DNA from: a virus
DNA length: 64,000 nt
IMG/VR virus record: IMGVR_UViG_3300022745_000032
Coordinates: 1-64,000 of that record
Reading direction: 5' to 3' (one strand)
A model generated the notes under the pieces. That model saw nothing but the letters and a program-made list of their open reading frames with translations, had not been told where the DNA came from and made no database searches. The translations under genes were made by a program, and so were the position numbers. Below, piece by piece: positions 1 to 10,324 of the stretch. Every line of letters begins with the position of its first letter. The stretch's first letter is position 1.

Positions 1-3000
1 ATTGGTTCCAATCGCCAATCTGGCCAAAGGCCCAAAGAGCGGGAGCTTGCTCAGGAATGGGGTGTACATCCTGTTGGGGGATGGGTCAGCAAGATCGATG
101 GAGGGTGCGGTCTGCTGGAGCATGACGTCGAGCCCATCCTTGTTGATGTTCTCAACCAATGCAGGAATACCGTCCTGAGGTGGTACGGGTGCGTGGGCGG
201 AGAGGTAGTCGTCCCACTTCAGCCTTCCTTGGGGGTCCTTAGCCGCCTTGTAGGCCGCCTCATTGATTTTCTGGACCAGCTGGGGATTGCTGCGAAGGGC
301 AGCCTGCATGGCCTTGCCCGTCAAATGCCCACCAGAGGCCAGCAAATAGCCAATGATGGCATTCCGCTTCTTCTCATCATCATTGCCAGCTGGCAGGCTG
401 TAGCCGATGGCGGCTCCGATTGCACCAGCTCCCTGGTTAGCCGCAAATCCCATCATGGCCGCAGGGTCGATTGACCCCCTCTTTCCCGTCATGGTAAACG
501 GACCCTCCTTGGCCAGCTTCTGGGTGACGCCCTCAATCGGGTAGAGCCTACCTGAGTTGCGTACCGTGACTGGATCAGAGCCATCGTTGAGCGGGCTCTC
601 GACCGTAACTCTGTGCTGCCCAAGATCGACATCCTCGCCTTTGCTTCCGGTCAGCTCTTCGGCGATTTGTCGGTACTGCTTGCCGTAAAACGACTCATGC
701 CCACCCATCCTGCCGTAGTCCTGTCCCGGTTCGTAGTTTGGACTTAGGTGGCCCTGGGTCATGGCGGAAGTCACCGGATCCGGGATCATGATATGGGTGG
801 CTCCATTTGCACCCGCCTTGGCAATGGCAGCCTTTAAGATGGTGCGGTAGACGTCATCCAAGGCCCAAGTGCCTGGAAAACGGGCAATTTGCCTTTCAAG
901 ACCCGCCTTGTTGAATTCGGCCTCATTCTTAAGAATAGCATCCGCCAATTCCCGATAGTCCTGCTTGGTTGATTCATTGGACGTCACCACTTCATGGTAC
1001 TTTTCATAGAGTGCAGGATCCCTCTCTATCGCCCGGTTAATCCACATGACCGCCCTTTCCTCACCATGAGCCGCAAACTGATCGGCATCAAACTTCCTGT
1101 TCAGCATGAGGTTGTCGTGATCATCCGTGAGCTGCTTGATGGCCTCGTTCCTCTTTGCCTTCCAGTTGGATTGGATCTCAAATAGGTTGGCGATTTTCCT
1201 ACCCAAGTTGTCTATGTGGTACTGGATGGCGGACCAACCGATCGTATCCTTGAGCTGCTCGTGGATCTTATCCGGCTTCCAAGTATTCTCGGATGAAGGC
1301 GACGGCTTGATCACGTCAACCCTCTGGATTGGGTGAGACTCCAAGTCATGAGGGGCCATTGACTTGTAGTAGTCAGTTATCCTTGGCCTGGACTTCCACT
1401 CGATGCCCTCTGGCGTCAGGAAGAAGTGGGCCATGGCCTTTTCAGCCTTGATCTCGGCCTTGGCTAGATTCGATGCATGGATGACATCGTCGATTGTTAA
1501 GGCGTTGAATTCCTTGGCGTTTCTCGGTGATGTAAAATCCTCCAGGCGCTTTTTAGCAGACGTAAACGCCTCTTCAGCACCCATTCCCCTTGAAATCCGA
1601 GTTTCATACTCATACTGAAGAGATTTCAGCGCCAGCGGAAGTGCATCGTATTCAGCTGATGCCTTCTGGTAGGCGGCTACGGTTGGGTGAACCTCGTTAT
1701 TGGTGTAGTCCTTAACCACCACCTGAGGCCAATTGTCCTTGAGGTGGTTGGCTAAGACCTCGGGGCTGATGGACTTGACACCCTCCGTAAGCTTTCCAAT
1801 TCCAGCCTCATTCAGAGCCGCTTGCTCGGGCTTGTTTAGCTTGGAGATGGCAATCTTGAGCTGCTCGGTGGAGATTTCACCTTCCCTGTTCTTGGAGATG
1901 CCGAAGGGCTTATCACTCATCCTCAACTCCTTTTCGGTTTGGGTGACAAAGTCACGGCCCTTGAAGGCGTCGGCGGCTGCCCTCAGCAGATTGGGGTTGG
2001 AGGTGAGGTGGCTGACTCCGTAGGCTGCAAGGCCAAGCGCAAGGCCATTATCGGCCCATTTCTTCTGGGTTTCCTCATCCTGACCAGAGGCCCAAGCGGC
2101 CAATTTGCCAGCACCATAGCCCAATAGGGGATCAAGGGCACCAAGCGTCACACCACCCGGCTTGATACCCAAGAACTTGATCCCAACGTCGCTGGCCTTG
2201 GTGTTGATGTCCTTGCCGGTTCCTGAAACCTCCACAATCGGACCAAGGCCTTTCTGCACCAAAGAGAATCCTCCATCCGGATCGCGGATAAGCTTACCAT
2301 CGTAGCCAGCGTACCTTATGTTCTGACCGATCAACTCACCAAGAGTCGGATCACCCGTCAGCTTGGAGCCCGCATAGTTCTCGGTGGGTTCCTTGGCGAG
2401 GAGGTCGGCCAAGATGGTCTTCTTGGCCTCAATGGTGGGCTTGTCGGAAACGCCCAAGATGGGGTTGATGGCCTTTTGGACTGCATCATGAGCCGCCTCC
2501 AGCCCATTGCGTTGATCGGCCTCGATTGCAGCCTGATCCTTTTCCACCAAGCGATCCCTTGGAATCCCAACCTTCTTGCCAATACCCAAATCAGACTCGA
2601 TCTGCTCGATGATGGGGGTGCGGAATTTCTTCGGAGTCTGCTTGGCAATGCCCGCCATGGCAGGAGGCGTCTCAATGTCGAAGGGCATTTCAGGCGATCC
2701 AACAGCCTGACCAGTTGGGGTGCCTTGGTTGATCTCAGCCAAGTCTGCCATGGTCGGAGGCTTGGATCCCGTAACCTCATTGATTGCAGATTGATTGGCT
2801 CCAGCACCCGTTGCGGTGTCGGCCCTTCCAACGAGACCCTTGAGGCCTGCCTTGGTAGCTGCGCCCATGCCCGCACCAAGCTCCTCCACGTAGGCCGCAT
2901 GGGCCATTGGCTTGTTGAAAATGGCTTGGATGGCGGCAGATTCAAGAGCCCTCTTGGCCGTACCTTCAGGCAGTGAACCACCATTGGTCAGGTAGTCTTG

Positions 3001-3762
3001 GGCAACCGAGATACCACCACCAATGCCAGCAGGAACGGCACGGGAGAGCAGCTCATCCCTCAGGCTCCCAGTGATGCCACCGGGCAGGAACCCACCGGCA
3101 GCCAGGGAACCAAGCTTTCCGGCAATCTCATGCTCGGCAATTGCCTTGTCTTGGGCAGCTTGGAACTCGGGAGCAACAGCCTCAGTGGCCTTGCGCTGGA
3201 GGATGGAGGAGCCCAATGCCGCTCCAGCACCAACGACACCACCCGCAATAGCCCTTATTCCCCAAGGTGTTCCAGCGGGAAGGAATTGGTTGACGGCAGA
3301 CGCCGCGCCAATACCCACCATAGACGGTGCAAGGTTCTGCTGGGCACCCGCCTCAAAGGCCTTGGTATTGCCCATGACGGCATCCCCTATCTGGCCCAAG
3401 GTGGTGTCAGCCGGAAGGGAACTCTTGTAATCCGCCTCCTCCTGATCGGGGCGACGGAACTCGGTTGGGCTGATGCGGAGGATCCTTTCCCCATCATGTG
3501 TGAACTCCTCTCCATCCTTGGCCTTCCTCAAAGCAGCCATGAAGGCTTGGAGTGACTCCTTGCTCTTCTTTTCGGGTATGTTTGAGAAGTCGGCGTAATC
3601 CCCCAGTTCCTTGGAGTAGTCGCCAATGTCCAATACCTTGCGGAAGCGAGCACGCGGGTCCGCCTTCAGCCCCTGATCAACCTCTGCAATTAGGCTGTTG
3701 ACTTCCGAGGAAGAACGTTGGGCCTCGATTGCCTTGATGAGATCCTCTGCTGATTCAGCCAT
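1..3762 (-). CDS. giant internal virion / ejection-type protein (3' part outside window)
   Basis: An uninterrupted minus-strand frame starts at ATG 3762 and runs off the left edge, giving at least 1,254 residues. The ATG directly follows the stop of the preceding gene. The N-terminal 110 residues are polar. A Gly/Ala-rich, weakly hydrophobic stretch follows (about residues 140-260), with a second such patch near 520-560, and then long helical charged regions. Around residues 1000-1050 there is a compact region with WALDDVYR and GHESFYGKQYR, of the kind seen in very large polyvalent phage proteins. No catalytic motif is certain. Its size and its place as the last gene of the tail/ejection block resemble T7 gp16-type ejected proteins. 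Function is inferred from context only. Confidence 0.75.
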   Translation of the reverse strand, partial: MAESAEDLIKAIEAQRSSSEVNSLIAEVDQGLKADPRARFRKVLDIGDYSKELGDYADFSNIPEKKSKESLQAFMAALRKAKDGEEFTHDGERILRISPTEFRRPDQEEADYKSSLPADTTLGQIGDAVMGNTKAFEAGAQQNLAPSMVGIGAASAVNQFLPAGTPWGIRAIAGGVVGAGAALGSSILQRKATEAVAPEFQAAQDKAIAEHEIAGKLGSLAAGGFLPGGITGSLRDELLSRAVPAGIGGGISVAQDYLTNGGSLPEGTAKRALESAAIQAIFNKPMAHAAYVEELGAGMGAATKAGLKGLVGRADTATGAGANQSAINEVTGSKPPTMADLAEINQGTPTGQAVGSPEMPFDIETPPAMAGIAKQTPKKFRTPIIEQIESDLGIGKKVGIPRDRLVEKDQAAIEADQRNGLEAAHDAVQKAINPILGVSDKPTIEAKKTILADLLAKEPTENYAGSKLTGDPTLGELIGQNIRYAGYDGKLIRDPDGGFSLVQKGLGPIVEVSGTGKDINTKASDVGIKFLGIKPGGVTLGALDPLLGYGAGKLAAWASGQDEETQKKWADNGLALGLAAYGVSHLTSNPNLLRAAADAFKGRDFVTQTEKELRMSDKPFGISKNREGEISTEQLKIAISKLNKPEQAALNEAGIGKLTEGVKSISPEVLANHLKDNWPQVVVKDYTNNEVHPTVAAYQKASAEYDALPLALKSLQYEYETRISRGMGAEEAFTSAKKRLEDFTSPRNAKEFNALTIDDVIHASNLAKAEIKAEKAMAHFFLTPEGIEWKSRPRITDYYKSMAPHDLESHPIQRVDVIKPSPSSENTWKPDKIHEQLKDTIGWSAIQYHIDNLGRKIANLFEIQSNWKAKRNEAIKQLTDDHDNLMLNRKFDADQFAAHGEERAVMWINRAIERDPALYEKYHEVVTSNESTKQDYRELADAILKNEAEFNKAGLERQIARFPGTWALDDVYRTILKAAIAKAGANGATHIMIPDPVTSAMTQGHLSPNYEPGQDYGRMGGHESFYGKQYRQIAEELTGSKGEDVDLGQHRVTVESPLNDGSDPVTVRNSGRLYPIEGVTQKLAKEGPFTMTGKRGSIDPAAMMGFAANQGAGAIGAAIGYSLPAGNDDEKKRNAIIGYLLASGGHLTGKAMQAALRSNPQLVQKINEAAYKAAKDPQGRLKWDDYLSAHAPVPPQDGIPALVENINKDGLDVMLQQTAPSIDLADPSPNRMYTPFLSKLPLFGPLARLAIGTN

Positions 3763-5013
3763 TTAGGGGGTAATTCCACGTTGTTCCAAGTATGCTTTTG
3801 CAGTCTTGTTACCAGCCTTGGCCAGAGCCCTCAGCTTGTCAATCTTGTCATCGATGGATGCGGATTCGGGCGTTTTGGCTGCTTTTACGGGCTTTTCTTG
3901 GTCAGGGGTGGTATCTGACCCTCCCTTGTCATCAGAAGGCCTGGAAGTGGCCTTAGAATCTCCGGAATCGGCATCCCTGAGCTTCCTTAGCTCCTCATGA
4001 TCCCTCACCATCTGGTCGGTGAGGTATTTGGCCTGCTTGGCCGATTCAATGCTGGACCTCCTGAGGGTAATGTACTGCTCATAAGCAGCCTTGGTCTCGG
4101 GAGAGGCATTGGCCACGCTCTTGATAAATGGCAATCCCTTCTCCCTAGGCACCTGATTGCCATCCTTGTCTGTGGTGTAGGCTTTGTCGTACCACTCACT
4201 CAGCTTAACCGGAACCATGGGATTCAACGGATCTGGTACCACGGTATTGCCAAGCCTTGAGGCCTCAAGTGCATCACTGTCGCGCTGCTTCTGGAGCAGT
4301 TTGACGGTTTCCGCTTGTGAATTGATCTTGCTAATCATCGCGTTGGAACGATCGGCAAGGGCCTTGGCCTGGATCATCTTGGCCTCACCCTCCTGCTTGA
4401 GGTAATTGGTATTGGCCAAGGTAAACCCGATCTTAGCGGAATCAGCCGCCTGCTGGAGCTGGATGTTGTCGGGCTCGGCCTCAGCTTTGGCAAGGGTGGC
4501 ATCAAGATTGGCCTTGGCGAGATCGACCTGCTTTTGGGCGGATTCCTTGTTCCAAGTGCCCATTGCCGAAGCAACTGCCAACCTTCCTTCCTGACCCGCC
4601 TCATCTACTGCAGCCTGACGCTGCTCAGCTCCAGTCTTGAGCTTTGCTTGGACAGCACCTTGGCCAAGAATATCAGACCTTGATTGAGCATCAGTAGCCA
4701 GGAATGGGGCTTTGGCCGCATTCTCGGCAACTTGGGTATTGGCATTGGAGATGGTCGCAGCAGCGCTTGGCGCATAGGTGTCCTTGAGCGCCCCAAGCTT
4801 GGCCAGAATGTCCTGCTTCTCGGCCTCATGGGTTGCACGCTGGGTATCCAGCATGAGGTTCAGGAGCTGGTTCTGGGTGTCGGCCCGATTGATGTTCAGG
4901 GACGCAAGCTGGCCCTGCTGGAACGCTTGGGGATTAAACGCCACCAACCCCGGATCAACCGGGGTGAATTGTGGCATGACCTGAACTTGAAAACCGCCAG
5001 TATTGATCGGCAT
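3763..5013 (-). CDS. internal virion protein, coiled-coil rich
   Basis: 416 residues, rich in Ala, Gln and Lys and predicted to be almost wholly helical or coiled coil from about residue 45 to 250. The C-terminal tail is charged and low-complexity (Ser/Asp/Lys/Pro, about 350-395). No Cys and no enzyme motif is seen. It lies between two other candidate internal virion proteins and its stop abuts the ATG of the giant protein at 3762. I infer a middle-sized ejection protein comparable in position to T7 gp15 or P22 gp20. Sequence alone cannot prove this. Confidence 0.6.
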   Translation of the reverse strand: MPINTGGFQVQVMPQFTPVDPGLVAFNPQAFQQGQLASLNINRADTQNQLLNLMLDTQRATHEAEKQDILAKLGALKDTYAPSAAATISNANTQVAENAAKAPFLATDAQSRSDILGQGAVQAKLKTGAEQRQAAVDEAGQEGRLAVASAMGTWNKESAQKQVDLAKANLDATLAKAEAEPDNIQLQQAADSAKIGFTLANTNYLKQEGEAKMIQAKALADRSNAMISKINSQAETVKLLQKQRDSDALEASRLGNTVVPDPLNPMVPVKLSEWYDKAYTTDKDGNQVPREKGLPFIKSVANASPETKAAYEQYITLRRSSIESAKQAKYLTDQMVRDHEELRKLRDADSGDSKATSRPSDDKGGSDTTPDQEKPVKAAKTPESASIDDKIDKLRALAKAGNKTAKAYLEQRGITP

Positions 5014-5019
5014 GATGCT

Positions 5020-6000
5020 TTAGCCAGTTGGATAGTAACCGCCAAATCGGGTGTTAACCAACTTGGAGTTGTCGGGGATGATGTTGCCATTGCCACCGCC
5101 AAATGCCCCAGCCAATCCAGCCATGCCGCCTGCATTCTGGAACATGGAACCGGCCAAGCCGTACATATTCTGGGATTGGCGACCGTAGATGTTGGCCTGA
5201 TTGGCAAAGGCCGCACCACGGGCATTCTGGTTACCAACGGCGATGTTGGCGATTGAACCCGGATCAAGACCAACAACAGGACGTTGGATCCCCTCGCCAT
5301 ATTGGGCTGCACCCATGGCCCGATTGAAGTTGGACTCGGAAAGGCTTTTCAGCAGCTGGATCTTTTGGAGGAGGTTCTGGGCGTTGAACTGCTGGTTTTG
5401 GGTGTCGAGCTGGCCGAATTGCGAGGCATCGTTGAGCCTCTGCTGCTGGAGCTGGAGTGAGGTAAGCCCAAGATCCCTCGCCACAATATCACGGCCCAAG
5501 CCCAACCTGCCACCACCCACCATACCTGCATGAGCCAAGCCCGATTGGGTAACTGCGTTCTGGGTTTCTGTTGAAAGCGACCCGCCAAGTGCAAGATTTG
5601 CCTTGGCCCTGGCAATGGCGGCGGCAAGCAGTGGGCTATTGATGTTATTGCCCAAACCAGAAAGAAGCAGGGACTGGGAGGCCTGATCGGAGGCGGAGGG
5701 GGCTAGACCCGCCAACACCGCCTGATTGGCTGCAGTCCTCAGCTGGGGAACCTCTGGGGTAAGCTGGCGCTCAAGCTCGGCTGAATCCAAGGCATTCTGA
5801 CGGGCAATCGACCTGACCTGCTCATTCAGTTGGTTGATGTCAACCTGGGCAGCCTGACCCGCCTGACCAGCAGCACGATTGGCTTGATTACCCGACAATG
5901 CACCACCCAGCAAGGTACCGCCAATGCCAATGGCGGATGATGCGGCGGTTCCGAGACCGGCTGCACTTGCAATGGGACCGGCTAAGGCGAGGAGGGGCAT
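5020..6000 (-). CDS. internal virion / DNA-ejection protein
   Basis: 326 residues. The N-terminal 45 residues are an Ala/Gly-rich hydrophobic segment (PLLALAGPIASAAG...) that could insert in a membrane. Gln/Asn/Ala-rich helices follow, and the C-terminus is Gly-rich (GGMAGLAGAFGGG) ending near GGYYPTG. Such composition is typical of podovirus ejection proteins. It is the first of three consecutive genes of this type, separated from the next by 6 nt. No SD sequence precedes the ATG. Confidence 0.6.
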   Translation of the reverse strand: MPLLALAGPIASAAGLGTAASSAIGIGGTLLGGALSGNQANRAAGQAGQAAQVDINQLNEQVRSIARQNALDSAELERQLTPEVPQLRTAANQAVLAGLAPSASDQASQSLLLSGLGNNINSPLLAAAIARAKANLALGGSLSTETQNAVTQSGLAHAGMVGGGRLGLGRDIVARDLGLTSLQLQQQRLNDASQFGQLDTQNQQFNAQNLLQKIQLLKSLSESNFNRAMGAAQYGEGIQRPVVGLDPGSIANIAVGNQNARGAAFANQANIYGRQSQNMYGLAGSMFQNAGGMAGLAGAFGGGNGNIIPDNSKLVNTRFGGYYPTG

Positions 6001-6002
6001 GA

Positions 6003-6479
6003 CTATTTAAGTTGAGATTCCCATTGGGAGCGGGTGATGGAAAACCAAAGCTCGTCAACCTTCTGACCGTTGACGGTGGTAGGATGGGGCTGACGGCCCA
6101 CAAACGACCATCCAGCGGTGCGGATGAAATAAAGCGCCGATTTTGCGGAAGACAGGCAGTAGCCAACAACCGCCTTAATGCCCATGCTAGAGAACATCTC
6201 ATTAAGGGCCAATTTGAGGGCCTCACGGGCCTTTGCGCCCCTGCAGGCCTTGGTCAGGCAGGTGTGGATCTCGCATTCATCTCCATGGCCAAGGAAGACA
6301 AAGCAGCCAACTACCTTGCCACCATCCTCAACCGCCAGAAATACGTTGGCGTCATCCTGGATCTGGCTGGAGGCGCTTGCCTCCTTTGGTGTTGAGTCGT
6401 CGGAAATTCCCGCAAAGACATCCTGATGATGGAGGATTCCATCGACCAGTGAGACATCCTTGGTGCGGTAGACCGTCAT
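6003..6479 (-). CDS. GNAT-like protein of tail region (DUF2824-like)
   Basis: 158 residues. The middle resembles a GNAT acetyltransferase fold: a beta strand VFLAVEDGGKVVGCFVF, then CLTKACRGAKAREALKLAL where the acetyl-CoA loop would lie, then an AGWSFVGRQP strand near the end. Small GNAT-like proteins (DUF2824) occur next to ejection genes of P22-type podoviruses, which fits this location. Whether it still acetylates anything, or is structural, cannot be told. It sits 1 nt from its upstream neighbour. Confidence 0.55.
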   Translation of the reverse strand: MTVYRTKDVSLVDGILHHQDVFAGISDDSTPKEASASSQIQDDANVFLAVEDGGKVVGCFVFLGHGDECEIHTCLTKACRGAKAREALKLALNEMFSSMGIKAVVGYCLSSAKSALYFIRTAGWSFVGRQPHPTTVNGQKVDELWFSITRSQWESQLK

Positions 6480-6480
6480 C

Positions 6481-7329
6481 TTAGTACCCGTGGACCAGCT
6501 CGATGCAGAATTGGGAGTTGGGTGAGATAATCACATCGTGGCCTGAAGCTCCATCATTGGACTCAAGATAGACTTGGATGGAATCTCCAGCCGCCAGATT
6601 CAATAGGCCGGTAACCTGAGGATACCAGCGATCTCCCGGAGGATCCTTTACTGCAACGCCGGAAGTTGGAGCAAGCGGATCACCAAGGGCGTTGTTGGTC
6701 GTGATCTTGACGCCAAATTCGGCTTGGCTGTGGTTGGCGGTGTTGTTGTCCACTTGGATGTTAGTGGAGGCGCGATAGACTCCAGCAACCGGAGCGATGT
6801 ACTGGGAGTTGGCGTTGTCGTAGATGGTGAATGGATCCAAGATGGATTGGTTGAAAATCACCTTGTAGAAGTTGCCATCCACCGAAAGGGTCTGACTGCC
6901 GGTAAGCTTGGCGGCTGCAGGATAGCCCTTGAGCTTGTTGAAGGTGTCCTCGTAGATGTCCTTCCACCCACCTGCGTAGTAGGTCTTGATGGCAATGGCC
7001 TTACCGCCAGCATCCGTCTCAATCCAGATGGTGTAATCGGAGGCCGAGGGTTGGGTATTGGCTACGATGTAGCGCAGGCTGAGCGAATCCAGCTTCTCCG
7101 GAACATAGGACCCAGTAATGGAATCCCAAACGTACCAAGTGGTTCCATTCTTTAGGAATGGACCAACATTGGTCAGTGGAGGCGTCGAGCCAATCGTGAA
7201 GATCGAATAGTTGGTATCGGTCTCAATGGCCAGCCTAGCCACCAATGCGTCAAGAAACTGCTGAGGGGTACCCCTGAAGTTAGAGGGAAGCGCAGAAGCG
7301 CGAAAGGTGACTGGTAGCGTAACGCTCAT
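6481..7329 (-). CDS. fibre/tail-tip protein with C1q/TNF-like C-terminal jelly roll
   Basis: 282 residues. Residues 1-130 form a small head with repeated beta strands (WYVWDSITGSYVP, YTIWIETDAGG). From about 150 on, the pattern YIAPVAGVYRASTNIQV ... LAAGDSIQVYLES ... NSQFCIELVHGY matches the C1q/TNF-like trimeric jelly roll found at tips of phage fibres and in cement proteins. It lies directly downstream of the tailspike-like fibre, so a role as a fibre tip or accessory receptor-binding protein is likely. Confidence 0.6.
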   Translation of the reverse strand: MSVTLPVTFRASALPSNFRGTPQQFLDALVARLAIETDTNYSIFTIGSTPPLTNVGPFLKNGTTWYVWDSITGSYVPEKLDSLSLRYIVANTQPSASDYTIWIETDAGGKAIAIKTYYAGGWKDIYEDTFNKLKGYPAAAKLTGSQTLSVDGNFYKVIFNQSILDPFTIYDNANSQYIAPVAGVYRASTNIQVDNNTANHSQAEFGVKITTNNALGDPLAPTSGVAVKDPPGDRWYPQVTGLLNLAAGDSIQVYLESNDGASGHDVIISPNSQFCIELVHGY

Positions 7330-7368
7330 GGTCTCAGGTGGTAGTGTGATTCCTGTGGATTGTCAAGG

Positions 7369-10323
7369 CTACTGGCCAACGCCGATCCATGCATACATCG
7401 TGGTTCCGCTCGCCAAAGTGGCTCCGGAAACATTACGGATGTCGATCTTGATCTCGTTGGCGTTGACGAAGGCATTGGAGTTAATGCCGTCAATGATGCA
7501 TCCCTGCAGCGATGCCGGAAAGATCCTGAACGACGTCAGATTGTCTCCTCCGAAATTAGCACCATCAACGTATGGGTGATAGGCGTAGAATGACGTCGAT
7601 GACCCATTGGCCAGATTAGCACCAAGGGTCATTTTGGCATAAAAGCCATTGGAGGTTACAGGTATTCCGGAGTTAAAGGATGAGCGATTATTGGGGGTCG
7701 TAAAGCACGCAAGTCCAGTGGCCGTACGGTACAGCGAAGATGCAGATTCGTACCTATTCCCAGCCGCCCCATCGCCAATTTGAGGAGTTGGAACGAAAGA
7801 CGCATAGCTGATGGTGTCATTCCAGGCCAAGAAGAAGTTGCAACCATCAAAATTACCGGCCACGTATCGTGGGTGGGTTAGCGCTAGATAACCATTGGCG
7901 ATGTCCGTGGCCATTGAACCACTTGAGGTGTAGCTGCTTGTAACGCGATAGGAATCGTACCCGGTTCCCGGGTTGCCCCAAATGACGTTATTAGTTGAGT
8001 ACGATGTAGATGCGGCCCAGTTGTTTGGCCCAGCCAGCGGATCGCTTAGGGCACCACCAAACCAAGTATCAACCCTAAAAATGGACCTCGCAACCCACAC
8101 AGAGTCAACAATCCCGTTCTGGAAGCCGATGGGGGACGTGACGCCCTGCATTTCAATTCCCTGGAACACCACCTTGATTGCATCGGCATAGTAATGCCCG
8201 GTGAGTGTTCCGGAACCAGATCCGCTGAAGTAAACGGCTCTCTTGCATCCATTAACGAAATTTGCAGCAACATCTATTCCCTGGTACTCCATGTTGGTTG
8301 AGCCATTGCCAACGGAATAGAAATTGATGGCAGATGTGACTGCCAAGCTCAGGTACTGGGCCCTGAAGTTATAGTTCTGCAGTACACGCCTGACTGGGCT
8401 TGTCGTTGCATCAACGTAGAACTGGACGAGGTGGTTGCAGTAGTTTACGCTTGGGCATGAAACATCGCAGGTGTCTCCGCCAAAAATCCTGATTCCGACG
8501 CCCGCAGTAAAATTGGAAATGGACGGAAGTACCATTCCTGAGAACTTGATCCCAAGCAGGGTAAACCCATTGGTCTCGCCATATGATTCAAGCGAAGCCG
8601 ATGAGGATGAATCGATTGATGCCTTTGGATTATCTCCAAGACCATCGGATCCAACTACAATGTCACCACCTCGGTAGGTGGCGGAAAAGTAGACGGTTGG
8701 CCAGTACGGGCTCGATGAATCAAAATTATCGCAGGCATCTAGGCAGGACTGGATCGCATTGCTTGAGTTTACTCCAGACCCCCTACCCTGAACTGCACCA
8801 AACCATTCTGGATAAACGAGGTATGAATTTTTACCGATCCTAACCCTTCCGGCTCCTGTATTTGGTGATGTAGCCCAAGACGCACGATAGGGTGCATTGA
8901 AGATCTGGTAAAGTCCGGCCTCAATCCCGCCCGTAAACGTAACCGTGACAGCATTTGAAACCACCAGCTTCCCGCCCTCAAACTTGATTGGGGATGTAAT
9001 GTTTAGGTTGCTATCGATCAGATAGCTTCCGTATGGAACCAAGATCACACCATTGACAGCGGCGGCTGCCGTTTGGGTAGTCGAAAATGCAGCCGTATCG
9101 GAGGTTACGCCATCTCCAACGGCCCCATAGTCTTTAACGCTAAAAGTCTGCTGTTCGGACCATTTCGTGTCGTAGTTGGCAGTCGATGCCTTGACCAGCC
9201 TCGCGTTTTTTCCGCCTCCTGTTCCCAGAAGGCCCGGGATGGTCGCTTCTGAGGCCGCTGTGGCCCTTCCCTTGGCGTCGAGGGTGATGATGGCCGATTT
9301 GGTGGCGGAGCCGTAGGTTGCAGCAGAAACGCCCGTATTTGCCAAAGTGGTGGTGGAGCTGCCAGAAGAGGCCGTAACGTCACCCGTGAGGGCTCCCCGG
9401 CTAAGCACCCCTCCTGAATAGCTCAAGGTTGAGCCGACTGAGATGGCAGCAACGGTGCCTGCGCCATTTGCAGCAAGGATGCCGTTGGCACTACCCGCAC
9501 CGCCATTATTTGAGCTAAGGACGCCCGTGGTGATGTCGGAGGCAGAAACCGTCACATTGGACGAGAGGGGATGACCATTAACAGTAACGGACGTCGAGAC
9601 CTTGGCGTCAAGGGCCGTCTGTAGGTCAGTTTGGCTTGAGAGAGTGCCCGTAATGGCACCCCAGCTTACACCTCCAACGGAAGGAGCCGCCCACGTACCA
9701 TCACCCCTAAGGAACAGCAGATTGCTACCCGGAAGCTTGGGGGCCAAGCCGTGGTAGAGGGTTGAGACGTTAAGGTTGGTGTTATCCGATGGGGTGCTAA
9801 GAGCATCAAGCGCAATCGGATCACTTCCACCGGCCTGGTGGGTTGAGGCGTGAAGGTTAGGATTGCGGCTATTGGTCATCCGGGGATCATTACCCCTCGG
9901 AACCTCCGTGGCGGTGGCGGCAACGCCAGATGCGGCGATAGTCAGACCTGCATTCTTGATCAGCTTCCCAGTAGCCCCATTGAATAGGACAAGGCCGTTA
10001 TCAGTAGAACTAGCAGGACCAGATACGTCACCAGAACCCGATCCCCCTCCGCCAATGGTTGATACGAGGGTCCACGTGGTGGAGTTGGTCTTTTGGTAGA
10101 CCTTGGTGGTGGCGGAGGCGTCATCCATCCACTCGTACCAGTCTCCGGCGACACCAATGGTCTCGGTGGGGGCGACTGATGCAACGAAAAGGTTGTAGGT
10201 TGCGGGTACAGCCTGCTGGTCAGGGGTTGTTCCGGTTGGGGTTTGGAAGATGGCATAGTTGACCTGGGAGACCGCCTGCGGAAGCGGAGAAACGGCTGCA
10301 ACGGAGGAGCTGACGTCGGGCAT
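7369..10323 (-). CDS. tailspike-like tail fibre with pectate-lyase-type beta helix
   Basis: 984 residues. The N-terminal 110 residues form a small adaptor (WYEWMDDASATTKVYQK). Shaft repeats follow, including LRGDGTWAAP near residue 209. From about 395 the sequence VKDYGAVGDGVTSDTAAF is the hallmark of the pectate lyase superfamily domain that starts many tailspike beta helices; regular short strands follow to about residue 850. The C-terminus may be a trimerisation or carbohydrate-binding tip. It probably recognises, and perhaps depolymerises, a surface polysaccharide. Catalytic residues cannot be assigned by eye. Confidence 0.8.
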   Translation of the reverse strand: MPDVSSSVAAVSPLPQAVSQVNYAIFQTPTGTTPDQQAVPATYNLFVASVAPTETIGVAGDWYEWMDDASATTKVYQKTNSTTWTLVSTIGGGGSGSGDVSGPASSTDNGLVLFNGATGKLIKNAGLTIAASGVAATATEVPRGNDPRMTNSRNPNLHASTHQAGGSDPIALDALSTPSDNTNLNVSTLYHGLAPKLPGSNLLFLRGDGTWAAPSVGGVSWGAITGTLSSQTDLQTALDAKVSTSVTVNGHPLSSNVTVSASDITTGVLSSNNGGAGSANGILAANGAGTVAAISVGSTLSYSGGVLSRGALTGDVTASSGSSTTTLANTGVSAATYGSATKSAIITLDAKGRATAASEATIPGLLGTGGGKNARLVKASTANYDTKWSEQQTFSVKDYGAVGDGVTSDTAAFSTTQTAAAAVNGVILVPYGSYLIDSNLNITSPIKFEGGKLVVSNAVTVTFTGGIEAGLYQIFNAPYRASWATSPNTGAGRVRIGKNSYLVYPEWFGAVQGRGSGVNSSNAIQSCLDACDNFDSSSPYWPTVYFSATYRGGDIVVGSDGLGDNPKASIDSSSSASLESYGETNGFTLLGIKFSGMVLPSISNFTAGVGIRIFGGDTCDVSCPSVNYCNHLVQFYVDATTSPVRRVLQNYNFRAQYLSLAVTSAINFYSVGNGSTNMEYQGIDVAANFVNGCKRAVYFSGSGSGTLTGHYYADAIKVVFQGIEMQGVTSPIGFQNGIVDSVWVARSIFRVDTWFGGALSDPLAGPNNWAASTSYSTNNVIWGNPGTGYDSYRVTSSYTSSGSMATDIANGYLALTHPRYVAGNFDGCNFFLAWNDTISYASFVPTPQIGDGAAGNRYESASSLYRTATGLACFTTPNNRSSFNSGIPVTSNGFYAKMTLGANLANGSSTSFYAYHPYVDGANFGGDNLTSFRIFPASLQGCIIDGINSNAFVNANEIKIDIRNVSGATLASGTTMYAWIGVGQ

Positions 10324-10324
10324 C

